Of a stretch of 64,000 nucleotides of DNA, positions 26,425-35,793 are shown piece after piece (the first letter of the stretch is position 1; the number at the start of each line of letters is the position of its first letter). The stretch is from Lachnospiraceae bacterium MC2017 (GTDB lineage Bacteria > Bacillota > Clostridia > Lachnospirales > Lachnospiraceae), in contig JNJK01000002.1 in the NCBI GenBank assembly GCA_000701625.1, forward strand, positions 186,001 through 250,000. Reading direction: 5' to 3'. Made by a program: the position numbers and the translations under genes. The notes beneath the pieces were generated by a model that saw nothing but the letters and a program-made list of their open reading frames with translations, was not told the origin of the DNA and did not search any database.

Positions 26425-27831
26425 TCACGTCCTTGCTGTCTCTGCAGCAAGTGCTTCAACCTCAGTCTGCTCTACATCCTCCTTCTCTGCAGCCCGTCTT
26501 CTGATCTCGAGTTCTGCACGGATTTCCGGATATTTCTGATCGAGGTGATAGAAAACATTTATCACTGCTACACTTAGCATCAGTATTACCGGCAATCCTA
26601 TATAGCAAAATTCGATAGCTCTGCATGCAGATGCTGTCTGCTCAGCCGCACCGCCTACATATCCACCTGCATTAAGTATTGCAGTGATAAGGAGAGATAC
26701 CAGTGAATTTGCGATCTTTATGCTAAATCCGATGAATGCCATAAGGAATCCCTGTATCCTGACTCCATTTTTCCATTCACCATAGTCAACTGCCTCTGCG
26801 CACATTACATAAATGATACCATTTATAAATGCCAGACCTACTGATGCGATCACTGAAAATACTATTACTAAAACTACATTGTTCTTTCCGACAAGGGTTC
26901 CAAGAGAACCAACAACTGATAAAACAGCTCCGGTGCATACCAGATTTCTCTTTCCGATTTTTGATGCGATAAAAGGAATAGTCAGTGTGATCGGAATTCC
27001 TATGATATTTGATATAGAAAGAAGAGTTGATGCTATTCCTGAATTTTTCAGAACATTTGCCGCAAAATACACTGTCGTAGTTGATTTTATTACTACCACT
27101 GCGATAGTAAACAGTGAAGTAAGTGCGCAGATGATCCACGGACCGTTCTTCATAGCCTTAAGCATATCCACAGCTGTTACTTTCTGACCTGCCTCGGTAT
27201 TCATACGCTCTCTCGTATTCAGTCCATCGATCATGATAAGAACCGCACCAACGATACCGAAAACAGTGGCAACTATTCCATATCCCATATATTCATTACC
27301 ATTACCAAGAACCTTTATGAGACTCAGAGCAAATGCCGCAACTGCCAGCTGCCCGAAATTTGTTCCAAGGCTTCCGCACATATTTACACCAAGACGATCC
27401 TTTGAATCATCTGTCATGGCTGTGAGAAGAACATTCTGCGGGATGAGAACTGCTGTATAGGCTAATGTATAAAGGACATAAGTCACAAGAGCATATATGT
27501 ACTTTGTCGTACTATCTGCACTCGGTATATGAAACATAAAAAAGCAGATCACTGCCATTGGTATCGCACCAAACAGAATATAGGGTCTGCATTTTCCAAA
27601 TCGGCTCTTTGTATTGTCAACGATCACCCCCATAAGAACATCTGAGATAGCGTCCGCAATACCTCCGACCATCATGATGGTTCCTACCTGAATAAGTCCA
27701 AGCTTTATCACATCCGTGTAGAAATACATCATAAATGTTGAAACAATAGTTGTTGCCAGGCAGATTCCCATATTGCCCGACCCATAGCTTATTTTTTCTA
27801 AAAGTGACATTTTATTACTTTTTGTACCCAT
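26425..27831 (-). CDS. GPH-family sugar:cation symporter
   Basis: A 468-residue membrane protein of the glycoside-pentoside-hexuronide:cation symporter family (XynP/UidB/LacS type). The start EKISYGSGNMG is diagnostic, and GGIADAISDVLMGVIVDNTKSRFGK is the conserved loop between segments 2 and 3. About 12 membrane segments can be counted. ATG 27831 follows GGAGGT. It is the first gene of the cassette and would import the oligosaccharides on which the esterases act. Confidence 0.92.
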   Translation of the reverse strand: MGTKSNKMSLLEKISYGSGNMGICLATTIVSTFMMYFYTDVIKLGLIQVGTIMMVGGIADAISDVLMGVIVDNTKSRFGKCRPYILFGAIPMAVICFFMFHIPSADSTTKYIYALVTYVLYTLAYTAVLIPQNVLLTAMTDDSKDRLGVNMCGSLGTNFGQLAVAAFALSLIKVLGNGNEYMGYGIVATVFGIVGAVLIMIDGLNTRERMNTEAGQKVTAVDMLKAMKNGPWIICALTSLFTIAVVVIKSTTTVYFAANVLKNSGIASTLLSISNIIGIPITLTIPFIASKIGKRNLVCTGAVLSVVGSLGTLVGKNNVVLVIVFSVIASVGLAFINGIIYVMCAEAVDYGEWKNGVRIQGFLMAFIGFSIKIANSLVSLLITAILNAGGYVGGAAEQTASACRAIEFCYIGLPVILMLSVAVINVFYHLDQKYPEIRAELEIRRRAAEKEDVEQTEVEALAAETART

Positions 27832-27863
27832 AAAAGACCTCCAGACGATATATGTCATTTACG

Positions 27864-27891
27864 GGTATATTATGCGGTTTTTGCATGTCAA
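27864..27891 (-). promoter_or_regulatory. Promoter of the symporter-esterase operon
   Basis: On the minus strand a perfect TTGACA (27891-27886), 16 bases, then TATACC (27869-27864). It lies about 35 bp before the symporter start. Confidence 0.75.
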
Positions 27892-27915
27892 TCTCTTTCC
27901 TTTTATGATCATCCG

Positions 27916-27966
27916 CATTGTCATTTTTTGATATTTCAGTTTTTACCATATCAAAAAACGACATTG
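27916..27966. promoter_or_regulatory. Long near-perfect inverted repeat, candidate AraC operator
   Basis: Two 19-bp arms (27916-27934 and 27948-27966) match at 17 positions around a 13-bp spacer. The inner 11 bp (TTTTTTGATAT) are perfect. The element lies 25-75 bp upstream of the -35 of the esterase operon and 88 bp before the helicase start, so it could control both divergent units. Confidence 0.6.
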
Positions 27967-28054
27967 TTTTCTATCCTTGCTTTACAGAACCTAAGTCAGT
28001 AGACTTGAAATATATAGTTAGCCGCTTTGCACATCATTTTGACCGGGAGGTTCT

Positions 28055-30391
28055 ATGAATATTTTTAATAGATATGCTCCTTTTATACAGGATTTCATAT
28101 ATGAACATGAGTGGGAAAACCTGCGTGCTATTCAGGTTGCGGCGGGCGATGCCATCTTTAATACCGATGACAATGTGCTGCTATCTGCGTCTACTGCATC
28201 CGGAAAGACTGAGGCTGCGTTTTTTCCTATTCTCACGCTTTTTTCAGAGGAACCGCCATCTTCCATCGGTGCTATTTATATTGGTCCACTGAAAGCCTTG
28301 ATAAATGACCAGTTCGGACGACTTCTGGAACTCTGTGAAGAGGCTGAGATTCCTGTTTGGCACTGGCATGGTGATGTTTCACAATCTCATAAAAGCAAAA
28401 TGCTGAAAAATCCTTCGGGGATCTTACAGATCACGCCGGAGTCTCTGGAAGCTCTGATGCTGCATAAACACGCCATCATCCCCAAGCTTTTCGGTGATCT
28501 GCGTTTTATTGTAATTGATGAAGTTCATTCCCTCATGCGCGGCGATCGAGGCGGCCAGACCATATGCCTTATCGAACGTCTTGCACGAATGGCAGGTGTA
28601 AATCCACGCCGTATTGGTCTATCCGCGACTATAGGTGATCCCGAGATGACCGGTAAGTTCCTTGCATCCGGTACAGGACGCGGAACCGTGATCCCTGTGA
28701 TCGAAAGCAAGGGGCAGACCTGGCGTATTTCCATGGAACATTTTTATGTATCCGGTCCTCAGGCAACTGATCCTGTCAGAAAAAATACAACTTTCAATGA
28801 TGAAAATATCATTGATGTGGATGTTATTAATCACGTGAGTCCGGAAAGCGACAACGTAAATATTCCTCTTCCGGTTCTTGAACAGGCGTCTGACAGCGCG
28901 CCTCTCGCCGCTGATCCGGGAATCGGATATATTTTTGAACATACACGAGGCAAAAAATGTCTTGTTTTCTGCAATTCCAGAGAGGATGCGGAAGCAGTGA
29001 CCACTACTCTCCGCCAGTACTGTGAGGCAAAGCACGAACCTGACAGGTTTCTTATCCATCACGGAAATCTTTCTGCTTCCTACCGCCAGTCTGCTGAAGA
29101 ACTGATGAAGGATGAAGATACTTATCTTACTACTGTTACGACTTCTACTCTGGAGCTTGGTATCGACATCGGACGGCTCGAAAGAGCTTTTCAGATAGAT
29201 GCGCCGTTTACGGTTTCTTCTTTTTTGCAGCGTATGGGACGTACCGGACGAAGAGATCTTCCGCCTGAAATGTGGTTTGTGATGCGTGAGGATCCGCCGG
29301 AGCCTCGCGCCATGCTTCCTGAGTGTATCCCGTGGAAACTTTTACAGGGTATCGCCCTTATACAGGTTTATCTGGAGGAAAAATGGGTGGAACCTCCGCG
29401 CCTCGACAGACTTCCGTACAGTCTTCTTTATCACCAGACTATGAGCACTCTTGCGTCCGGCGGAGAGATGACGCCTGTCGAGCTGGCTTCTCGCGTGTTA
29501 TCTCTCAGCGTTTTTTACAGGGTAAGTCAGGATGATTTTCGTGTGCTCCTGCGTCACCTTTTGGAGACTGATCATATACAGTGGACAGAGAGACAGGGGC
29601 TTATCGTGGGTCTTACCGGCGAGCGGATCACGAATAATTTTAAGTTTTATGCAGTTTTTCAGGAGAATGAAGAATATAAAGTCAGATGTGAGTCCCAGGA
29701 ACTCGGCACTATCGTTATGCCGCCTCCTGCAGGTGAAAAAATCGCCATTGCCGGTCATGTGTGGGTTGTGACTGAAGTTGATCACAAACGTCACGAAGTT
29801 TATTGCGAGCTTATCAAAGGCAATGTTCCGGCCTACTTTGGCGAGTGCCCGGGTGATATTAATACTCATATTTTGGAGCGTATGAAAGCAGTTCTGTCTG
29901 AGGACAGGTTTTATCCTTATCTCATGCAGAATGCCACTGCACGCCTTTCTTCTGCCCGCAATGCGGTCCGTGCTTCGGGAATTTTACAGAATCCGCTTAT
30001 TTCTCTTGGCGGAAATATGTGGGCTCTTTTCCCATGGCTTGGTACTTATGCTTTTCTTGCTCTGGAGCGTTTCCTGCGTCTTCGATGTGGTCAGCTCCTC
30101 GCCATGAAGGGTTTTGATGCTTCGCGCCCATATTTTATTCAGTTTACTATGAAAGCAAGCCGCAATGATTTTTTTGATATTGTGACTCAGGCTGCTGATA
30201 TGCCGCTTGATCCTATGGATCTGCTTTTTCCGAATGAGGTTCCGGTTTTTGAGAAGTATGATGATTTTCTGCCGAAGGAGCTTGTAAGGAAGGGGTTTGC
30301 ATATGGTGTTCTCGATATCGAGGGGATGCTGATGCGTGTACGCGAGTGGAAGGTTTTTGCTACTTCGGGACGAATTGAAGCGCGGGAGTGA
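28055..30391 (+). CDS. Lhr-like DEVH-box helicase, third component of a Shango-type system
   Basis: A 778-residue superfamily 2 helicase. Walker A is SASTASGKTEA (about residues 44-54), motif II is IDEVHSL (about 154-160), motif III is LSATIGD, and motif VI is RMGRTGRR. About 300 residues after the motor are Lhr-like. TerB protein, DUF2791 ATPase and such a helicase are the three Shango components. Here the helicase is separated from the other two by the opposite-strand cassette. GGGAGG precedes the start. The ABC exporter begins 56 bp downstream, so the two may share a transcript. Confidence 0.9.
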   Translation: MNIFNRYAPFIQDFIYEHEWENLRAIQVAAGDAIFNTDDNVLLSASTASGKTEAAFFPILTLFSEEPPSSIGAIYIGPLKALINDQFGRLLELCEEAEIPVWHWHGDVSQSHKSKMLKNPSGILQITPESLEALMLHKHAIIPKLFGDLRFIVIDEVHSLMRGDRGGQTICLIERLARMAGVNPRRIGLSATIGDPEMTGKFLASGTGRGTVIPVIESKGQTWRISMEHFYVSGPQATDPVRKNTTFNDENIIDVDVINHVSPESDNVNIPLPVLEQASDSAPLAADPGIGYIFEHTRGKKCLVFCNSREDAEAVTTTLRQYCEAKHEPDRFLIHHGNLSASYRQSAEELMKDEDTYLTTVTTSTLELGIDIGRLERAFQIDAPFTVSSFLQRMGRTGRRDLPPEMWFVMREDPPEPRAMLPECIPWKLLQGIALIQVYLEEKWVEPPRLDRLPYSLLYHQTMSTLASGGEMTPVELASRVLSLSVFYRVSQDDFRVLLRHLLETDHIQWTERQGLIVGLTGERITNNFKFYAVFQENEEYKVRCESQELGTIVMPPPAGEKIAIAGHVWVVTEVDHKRHEVYCELIKGNVPAYFGECPGDINTHILERMKAVLSEDRFYPYLMQNATARLSSARNAVRASGILQNPLISLGGNMWALFPWLGTYAFLALERFLRLRCGQLLAMKGFDASRPYFIQFTMKASRNDFFDIVTQAADMPLDPMDLLFPNEVPVFEKYDDFLPKELVRKGFAYGVLDIEGMLMRVREWKVFATSGRIEARE

Positions 30392-30447
30392 TTTGTGACA
30401 TAGTGACGGACGCCCGCAGGGGCAGTAACATAGAAATGAGGTGCATC

Positions 30448-32205
30448 GTGAAAACTGTTTTGACATTTTTAAGAAATTACAAAAAAGAATCTATCCTGTC
30501 ACCGACCTTCAAACTGATGGAATCGCTGATGGATCTGATCACTCCGCTTGTTGTTGCGGCTATCATTAATAAAGGCATTGTTAACGCGGATTTTACTTAT
30601 GTTATACAGTGCTTTTTCTTTTTAATCCTTCTCGCTGCGTTAGGTCTCGGATTTTCTTTTACCGCACAGTGGTTTGCGGCTAAAGCCAGTGTCGGAGTCG
30701 CGACAGAACTTAGGCAGACACTTTTTGATCATATCCAGAGTTTATCCTGCTCAGAGCTCGATACTCTCGGCACAGACACGCTGATCACACGTATGACAAG
30801 TGACGTAAATCAGGTGCAGAACGGTGTTAATATGACGCTCCGACTGCTCCTCCGAAGCCCGTTTATCGTGTTTGGCGCCATGATCATGGCCTTTACTATC
30901 GACTTTAGATGTGCGCTGATCTTTGCAGTGATCATACCTATCCTGAGCGTGGTGGTCTACGGGATCATGCTCATGAGCATACCGCTTTTTTCAAAGGTTC
31001 AGTCTTCGCTTGATGCACTTCTCGGAACAACCCGTGAAAACCTCACCGGCGTGCGTGTTGTCAGAGCTTTCTGCAAGGAAAAGGAGTCAATAGACGAATT
31101 TGACCGTCAAAGCGAAGCTCTTACAAAGATGAACGAATTTGTCGGAAGGCTTTCTGCTCTGATGAATCCTGCAACCTATGCGTTGATCAATATCGCAACC
31201 ATTTTTCTGATCCGTGAGGGTGCTATTCGCGTAAATATCGGCGGAATAGCCCAGGGAGATCTGGTAGCACTTTATAACTACATGGCTCAGATCATAGTCG
31301 AGCTTATAAAGCTTGCCTCTCTCATCATCACTATAAATAAAGCGCTTGCCTGTGCTAAACGAGTAGAAAACGTTCTCGATGTAAAACCCGGAATGACATA
31401 TCCTGATTCCATTTTAACGGAGAGCGACAGTGATATCGAAGTAGAATTCCGCAATGTTTCGTTTTCATATGCTGGTTCGGATGAAGATGCCATTACGGAT
31501 ATCAGCTTTTCTGTAAAGAAAGGTCAGACCGTTGGTATCATCGGCGGAACCGGTAGCGGTAAATCTACCGTAGTTAATCTGATCCCAAGGTTTTACGATG
31601 CAACATCCGGTCAGGTATTGGTGAACGGTCAGGATGTAAAGACTTATACGGAAGGTTCTCTCATAAAACAGGTTGGAGTTGTCCCTCAGAAAGCAGTTCT
31701 TTTTGAAGGCACGATCCGCGACAATATGCTTTGGGGAAATGAAGATGCTACTGATGAAGATATCTGGAACGCCCTCGAAACTGCGCAGGGACGTGAAGTT
31801 GTCGAAGGTAAAGACAATAAGCTCGATGAAAGGGTAAGTCAGGGCGGACGAAATTTCTCCGGCGGTCAAAAACAGCGGCTGACTATCGCCCGGGCGCTTG
31901 TACGAAAGCCGGAAATACTGATCCTCGATGACTCTGCAAGTGCACTCGATTTCGCAACAGATCTGAAACTCCGTCGTGCCATTGCAGGACTTGATGGAAA
32001 TATGACCGTATTTATCGTCTCGCAGCGAGCATCCAGTGTACGTGCTGCAGATATGATACTTGTCCTTGATGACGGAAAGATAGCCGGACACGGAACTCAT
32101 GATGAATTGTTGGAATCATGTGAAGTTTATCAGGAAATCTACTATTCTCAGGCTCCTGAAGAACGAAAGAACAAAACAGTAAACAGGAAGGAGGCACTGG
32201 CATGA
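30448..32205 (+). CDS. Heterodimeric ABC exporter, subunit with degenerate Walker B
   Basis: A 585-residue half-transporter: six membrane segments, then a nucleotide-binding domain with IIGGTGSGKST, FSGGQKQRL and ILILDDSAS. The catalytic Glu after Walker B is Asp (LDDSAS), as in the non-catalytic partner of heterodimeric multidrug exporters (BmrC type). Start GTG 30448 is favoured by GAGGT five bases upstream; an ATG at 30436 includes that ribosome site. It overlaps the partner gene by 4 bp. Confidence 0.93.
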   Translation: MKTVLTFLRNYKKESILSPTFKLMESLMDLITPLVVAAIINKGIVNADFTYVIQCFFFLILLAALGLGFSFTAQWFAAKASVGVATELRQTLFDHIQSLSCSELDTLGTDTLITRMTSDVNQVQNGVNMTLRLLLRSPFIVFGAMIMAFTIDFRCALIFAVIIPILSVVVYGIMLMSIPLFSKVQSSLDALLGTTRENLTGVRVVRAFCKEKESIDEFDRQSEALTKMNEFVGRLSALMNPATYALINIATIFLIREGAIRVNIGGIAQGDLVALYNYMAQIIVELIKLASLIITINKALACAKRVENVLDVKPGMTYPDSILTESDSDIEVEFRNVSFSYAGSDEDAITDISFSVKKGQTVGIIGGTGSGKSTVVNLIPRFYDATSGQVLVNGQDVKTYTEGSLIKQVGVVPQKAVLFEGTIRDNMLWGNEDATDEDIWNALETAQGREVVEGKDNKLDERVSQGGRNFSGGQKQRLTIARALVRKPEILILDDSASALDFATDLKLRRAIAGLDGNMTVFIVSQRASSVRAADMILVLDDGKIAGHGTHDELLESCEVYQEIYYSQAPEERKNKTVNRKEALA

Positions 32206-33956
32206 AAACAGATAGTAATAGCAAAAGCAACAGCTGTGATACTCTTTTCAAAGTAATGAAGGTCATTGGAAATTATAAGATACTTCTTGCGCTAAGCATC
32301 ATCCTTGCCGGTATTTCCGTAGTCCTTCAGCTCTATGTTCCTATTCTTTTTGGTAAAGCAATAGATCAGATAATCGCAAAGGGCAAGGTTGATTTTAATG
32401 CCGTGTCACAGTACGCTTCACAGATACTGGTACTGATACTTATCGCATCACTTGCTACATGGTTCATGAATCTCATTAATAACCGCCTGACATACAGAAC
32501 TGTACAGGATATCCGTGCAAAAGCCATACGTCAGCTTCAGGTACTTCCGCTCAGTTATCTTGATTCTCACAGTAACGGAGACATTGTACAGAGAGTTATC
32601 GCCGACGTAGATCAGCTGTCCGACGGTCTGCTGCTTGGGTTTACACAGCTTTTTTCCGGAATTGTCACGATAGCAGTCACTTTGATATTTATGTTTTCAA
32701 AGAATGTTCTGATAACTGCTATGATCATTGTAATGACTCCTCTGAGCTTCCTTGTAGCGAAGTTCATTGCCTCAAGGTCATTTCACATGTTCAAAAAACA
32801 GACTGAGACCCGGGGAACACAAACTGCTCTCATTAATGAGCTCATAGGTAACGAGAAAATAGTTAAGGCTTTTGGCTATGAAAAACGAGCCTCTGAACGG
32901 TTCAGTACGATCAACGAAGAACTCCGTGATTATTCACAGAAAGCAGTTTTCTTCAGTTCTCTTACAAACCCGTCCACACGTGCCGTAAATAATGTGATCT
33001 ATGCTCTGGTAGCTCTATTTGGAGCAAACAGGATTTTAAGCGGTGCTTTGACAGTGGGTGACCTTACGGTTCTCCTTTCCTACGCGAACCAGTATATGAA
33101 ACCTTTTAACGACATCAGCTCAGTCATTACAGAGCTTCAGAATGCTCTTGCCTGCGCTGCCCGTGTATTTGAACTCATAGAAGCTGAACCTCAGACTCCT
33201 GATGCCGAAAATGCACTGCTCCCATATAGAGGTCTGGTAGATATAGAAAATGTAGATTTCTCATATGTTCCTGAAAAACCGCTTATCGAAAATTTTAATT
33301 TCCATGCTGAACCCGGAATGAAGATCGCGATTGTCGGACCCACAGGATGCGGAAAAACTACATTTATAAATCTCCTTATGAGATTTTATGATGTAAATCG
33401 CGGTTCCATAAAGATAGATGGACAGGATATAAACGATGTAACACGTGCTTCTCTCCGTCAGAACTTCGGAATGGTCCTTCAGGAAACCTGGCTAAAAAAC
33501 GGTACTGTCCGTGAGAATATCGCTTTTGGAAAGCCGGATGCTACTGACGAAGAGATCATACAGGCTGCAAAAGAAGCCCACAGTTGGGAATTTATCAGAC
33601 GTATGCCGCATAAGCTCGACACTGTTCTTACCGATGACAGTCTAAGTCAGGGGCAGAAGCAGCTCTTATGCATCACCCGTGTCATGCTCTGCGATCCCTC
33701 AATGCTAATTCTCGATGAGGCAACGTCAAGCATCGATACAAGAACAGAAGCTCTTATCCAGAAGGCTTTTGATAAGCTCATGAAAGGCAGGACAAGTTTT
33801 GTCGTGGCTCACCGTTTAAGCACAATCCGTGACGCAGATCAGATACTCGTAATGAAAGACGGTCACATCATCGAACAGGGTGATCACGACTCACTTTTAC
33901 AGAAAAACGGGTTCTACGCAGAACTCTACAGATCACAGTTTGCACCCAGTACTTGA
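32202..33956 (+). CDS. Heterodimeric ABC exporter, catalytic subunit
   Basis: A 584-residue half-transporter with membrane domain, Walker A IVGPTGCGKTT, signature LSQGQKQ and Walker B LILDEATSS with the normal catalytic Glu. The altered signature (LSQGQ) pairs with the degenerate Walker B of the partner, and its own Walker site pairs with the partner's intact signature. This leaves one competent and one degenerate ATP site, as in BmrCD-type exporters. The substrate is unknown; the family exports drugs, lipids or peptides. Confidence 0.93.
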   Translation: MKTDSNSKSNSCDTLFKVMKVIGNYKILLALSIILAGISVVLQLYVPILFGKAIDQIIAKGKVDFNAVSQYASQILVLILIASLATWFMNLINNRLTYRTVQDIRAKAIRQLQVLPLSYLDSHSNGDIVQRVIADVDQLSDGLLLGFTQLFSGIVTIAVTLIFMFSKNVLITAMIIVMTPLSFLVAKFIASRSFHMFKKQTETRGTQTALINELIGNEKIVKAFGYEKRASERFSTINEELRDYSQKAVFFSSLTNPSTRAVNNVIYALVALFGANRILSGALTVGDLTVLLSYANQYMKPFNDISSVITELQNALACAARVFELIEAEPQTPDAENALLPYRGLVDIENVDFSYVPEKPLIENFNFHAEPGMKIAIVGPTGCGKTTFINLLMRFYDVNRGSIKIDGQDINDVTRASLRQNFGMVLQETWLKNGTVRENIAFGKPDATDEEIIQAAKEAHSWEFIRRMPHKLDTVLTDDSLSQGQKQLLCITRVMLCDPSMLILDEATSSIDTRTEALIQKAFDKLMKGRTSFVVAHRLSTIRDADQILVMKDGHIIEQGDHDSLLQKNGFYAELYRSQFAPST

Positions 33957-33973
33957 GCCTGTTTCCTTTAACT

Positions 33974-34023
33974 AAAAAAGGAGACTCAGAAAGACTATTT
34001 CTTTTCTGAGTCCCCTTTTTTAT
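33974..34023. terminator. Convergent bidirectional terminator
   Basis: The left arm AAAAAAGGAGACTCAGAAA pairs with TTTCTGAGTCCCCTTTTTT with one mismatch. It ends both the ABC exporter unit and the metNIQ operon. Confidence 0.88.
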
Positions 34024-34042
34024 TTATGATCTCTTTTGTTTC

Positions 34043-34954
34043 TTAGTTTGCTGCAGGAATTACTGCGCCGTTGTACTTATCAGTGATAAACTGCTTGATC
34101 TCATCGGACTGAAGGATCTCAACGAGCTTCTTTATGCTTTCGTTGTCCTTATTTGCCTCTGTAACAGTGATGATATTAGCGTATTCGGAATCCTCGCCCT
34201 CTCTCATGAGGAACTTTGTAGTATCGATATTTGCCTCAAGCGCGCGGTTAGCATTTACGAAATATGCATCAAAATCATCAGCTGCAGGGATGATATTTGC
34301 CTGATCCATTTCAACGATCTCGATAGGCTTCTTGTATTCCTCAACCTGCTGAACAGTGGAGTTAATAGCTGTTGTGTCAGCCTTAAGTGTGATGAATCCT
34401 TCTTTTTCAAGAACCTTCAGAGCACGATATTCGTTAGAAGAGTCATTGGGGATGGCAATTACTGCGTTCTCCGGAAGTTCATCAACAGATTCATATTTAT
34501 TTGAGAAGCATGTATAAGGTTCTACATGTACGCCTCCCATACTGTAGAGGGTTGTTCCCATTTCTTCCTCGATTGATTCCATTGCAGGTACGTGCATGAA
34601 GTATGCGAAATCAACTTCACCGTCAACAAGCATATCATTCCATGTTGCATCCCATGTTGTAGAAACAACATCTACTTCAATGCCGGCTTCTGCAAGCTGA
34701 TCCTTTGCTGCTTCAAGGATCTCGCTGTGCGGTGTAAGGTCTGCGACGCACTTAAGAACAACTTTGTCTCCGGCAGACTCTGTGCTTTCCGGAGCTGCTT
34801 CGGAAGCTGCAGCAGATGCTGTTTCAGATGCAGGAGTTTCTGCCTCTGAAGCCGGTGCGGATGAAGATGCTGCAGGCGTGGAACCACCGCATCCTGCAAG
34901 AACTGCTGCAGAAAGAACTGCTGTCATCATTACTGAAACGATTTTCTTTTTCAT
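34043..34954 (-). CDS. metQ: MetQ/NlpA-family methionine-binding lipoprotein
   Basis: A 303-residue substrate-binding lipoprotein. The signal peptide ends in the lipobox LAGC, then an Ala/Ser/Glu-rich linker leads to the NlpA domain (HSEILEAAKDQLAEAGIEV, YFMHVP, AIPNDSSNEYRAL). It binds methionine, or a related ligand, for MetNI. GAGGAGG precedes the start. It is the third gene in the order metN-metI-metQ. Confidence 0.93.
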   Translation of the reverse strand: MKKKIVSVMMTAVLSAAVLAGCGGSTPAASSSAPASEAETPASETASAAASEAAPESTESAGDKVVLKCVADLTPHSEILEAAKDQLAEAGIEVDVVSTTWDATWNDMLVDGEVDFAYFMHVPAMESIEEEMGTTLYSMGGVHVEPYTCFSNKYESVDELPENAVIAIPNDSSNEYRALKVLEKEGFITLKADTTAINSTVQQVEEYKKPIEIVEMDQANIIPAADDFDAYFVNANRALEANIDTTKFLMREGEDSEYANIITVTEANKDNESIKKLVEILQSDEIKQFITDKYNGAVIPAAN

Positions 34955-35042
34955 AGAATTCCTCCTCTGTAAGCCTTTGTGGCCTTGATAAACTTGCGCT
35001 TCTATGGAAAGCGCGTGCTCCTCTGGGTGACAGGATCATTTA

Positions 35043-35753
35043 TCAGATCAAATGGCGTTTCCTAAGTATCATGTAGGAAATGCCATTGCCCAGCATTTGA
35101 ATAAGCTGAACCATGACGATCAGTACGACTATGGTCGCAAAAAGCAGATCGTGATTATAGCGTGTATAGCCATAGGTTACTGCGATGTATCCGATTCCTC
35201 CTGCGCCAAAGCTTCCTGCCAGTGCAGTCATGGAGATCACGATGATAACGGCATTTGTAAATGCGCGGATAAGTGACGGAAGGGACTCTGGAACCATGAT
35301 ACGGAAAAGGATGCGGGCATTTCCGCTTCCCATAGCCTTTGCAGCTTCGATCTTTCCCTTATCAAGTTCTAATAGACTACTCTCTACGAGACGTGCAAAA
35401 AATGGTACGCAGCTCGCGATAAGTGACAGTATGCAGGCATTTGAACCATAGGATTTTCCGATAAGTGCTCTCGCAACAGGGAGCATGACAATGATGATAA
35501 TAACCTGCGGAAGTGAACGGAAGCAGTTGATGATGACGCCGAGGACGTTATGAATAGGAGAACAGGGGGTAAGTCCGTCATCTGCAGTAACTACCAGGAC
35601 TAACCCGAGGATGATACCAAAGATAAGAACAAAAACAGAAGAAACGATTACCATGTAAAGAGTTTCTCCGATTGCAGGCACTACCTGTGCCCAGACTTCT
35701 GCACTGAATGAATGTAAAAGAACATCCCAAAAAGAATATTTATAAAGGCTCAT
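35043..35753 (-). CDS. metI: MetI-type methionine ABC permease
   Basis: A 236-residue permease with about five membrane segments. The EAA loop is EAAKAMGSGNARILFRIMVPE, and the start of the permease domain is IGETLYMVIVSS. ASFGAGGIGYIA-like glycine-rich sequence near the C-terminus matches MetI. The ribosome site is weak, consistent with translation coupled to metN. Confidence 0.93.
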   Translation of the reverse strand: MSLYKYSFWDVLLHSFSAEVWAQVVPAIGETLYMVIVSSVFVLIFGIILGLVLVVTADDGLTPCSPIHNVLGVIINCFRSLPQVIIIIVMLPVARALIGKSYGSNACILSLIASCVPFFARLVESSLLELDKGKIEAAKAMGSGNARILFRIMVPESLPSLIRAFTNAVIIVISMTALAGSFGAGGIGYIAVTYGYTRYNHDLLFATIVVLIVMVQLIQMLGNGISYMILRKRHLI

Positions 35754-35793
35754 GATTCTAGCTTTCTGCGGAAACTACCGCGGTTCAAAGATT

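Noticed and set aside
30388-30447. N-terminal extension of the first ABC exporter subunit overlapping the helicase stop
   Set aside because: The extra residues are not part of the transporter family, and GAGGT directly precedes GTG 30448.
31465-32100. Antisense reading frame inside the first ABC exporter gene (211 codons)
   Set aside because: Opposite the well-supported nucleotide-binding domain, with no domain of its own.
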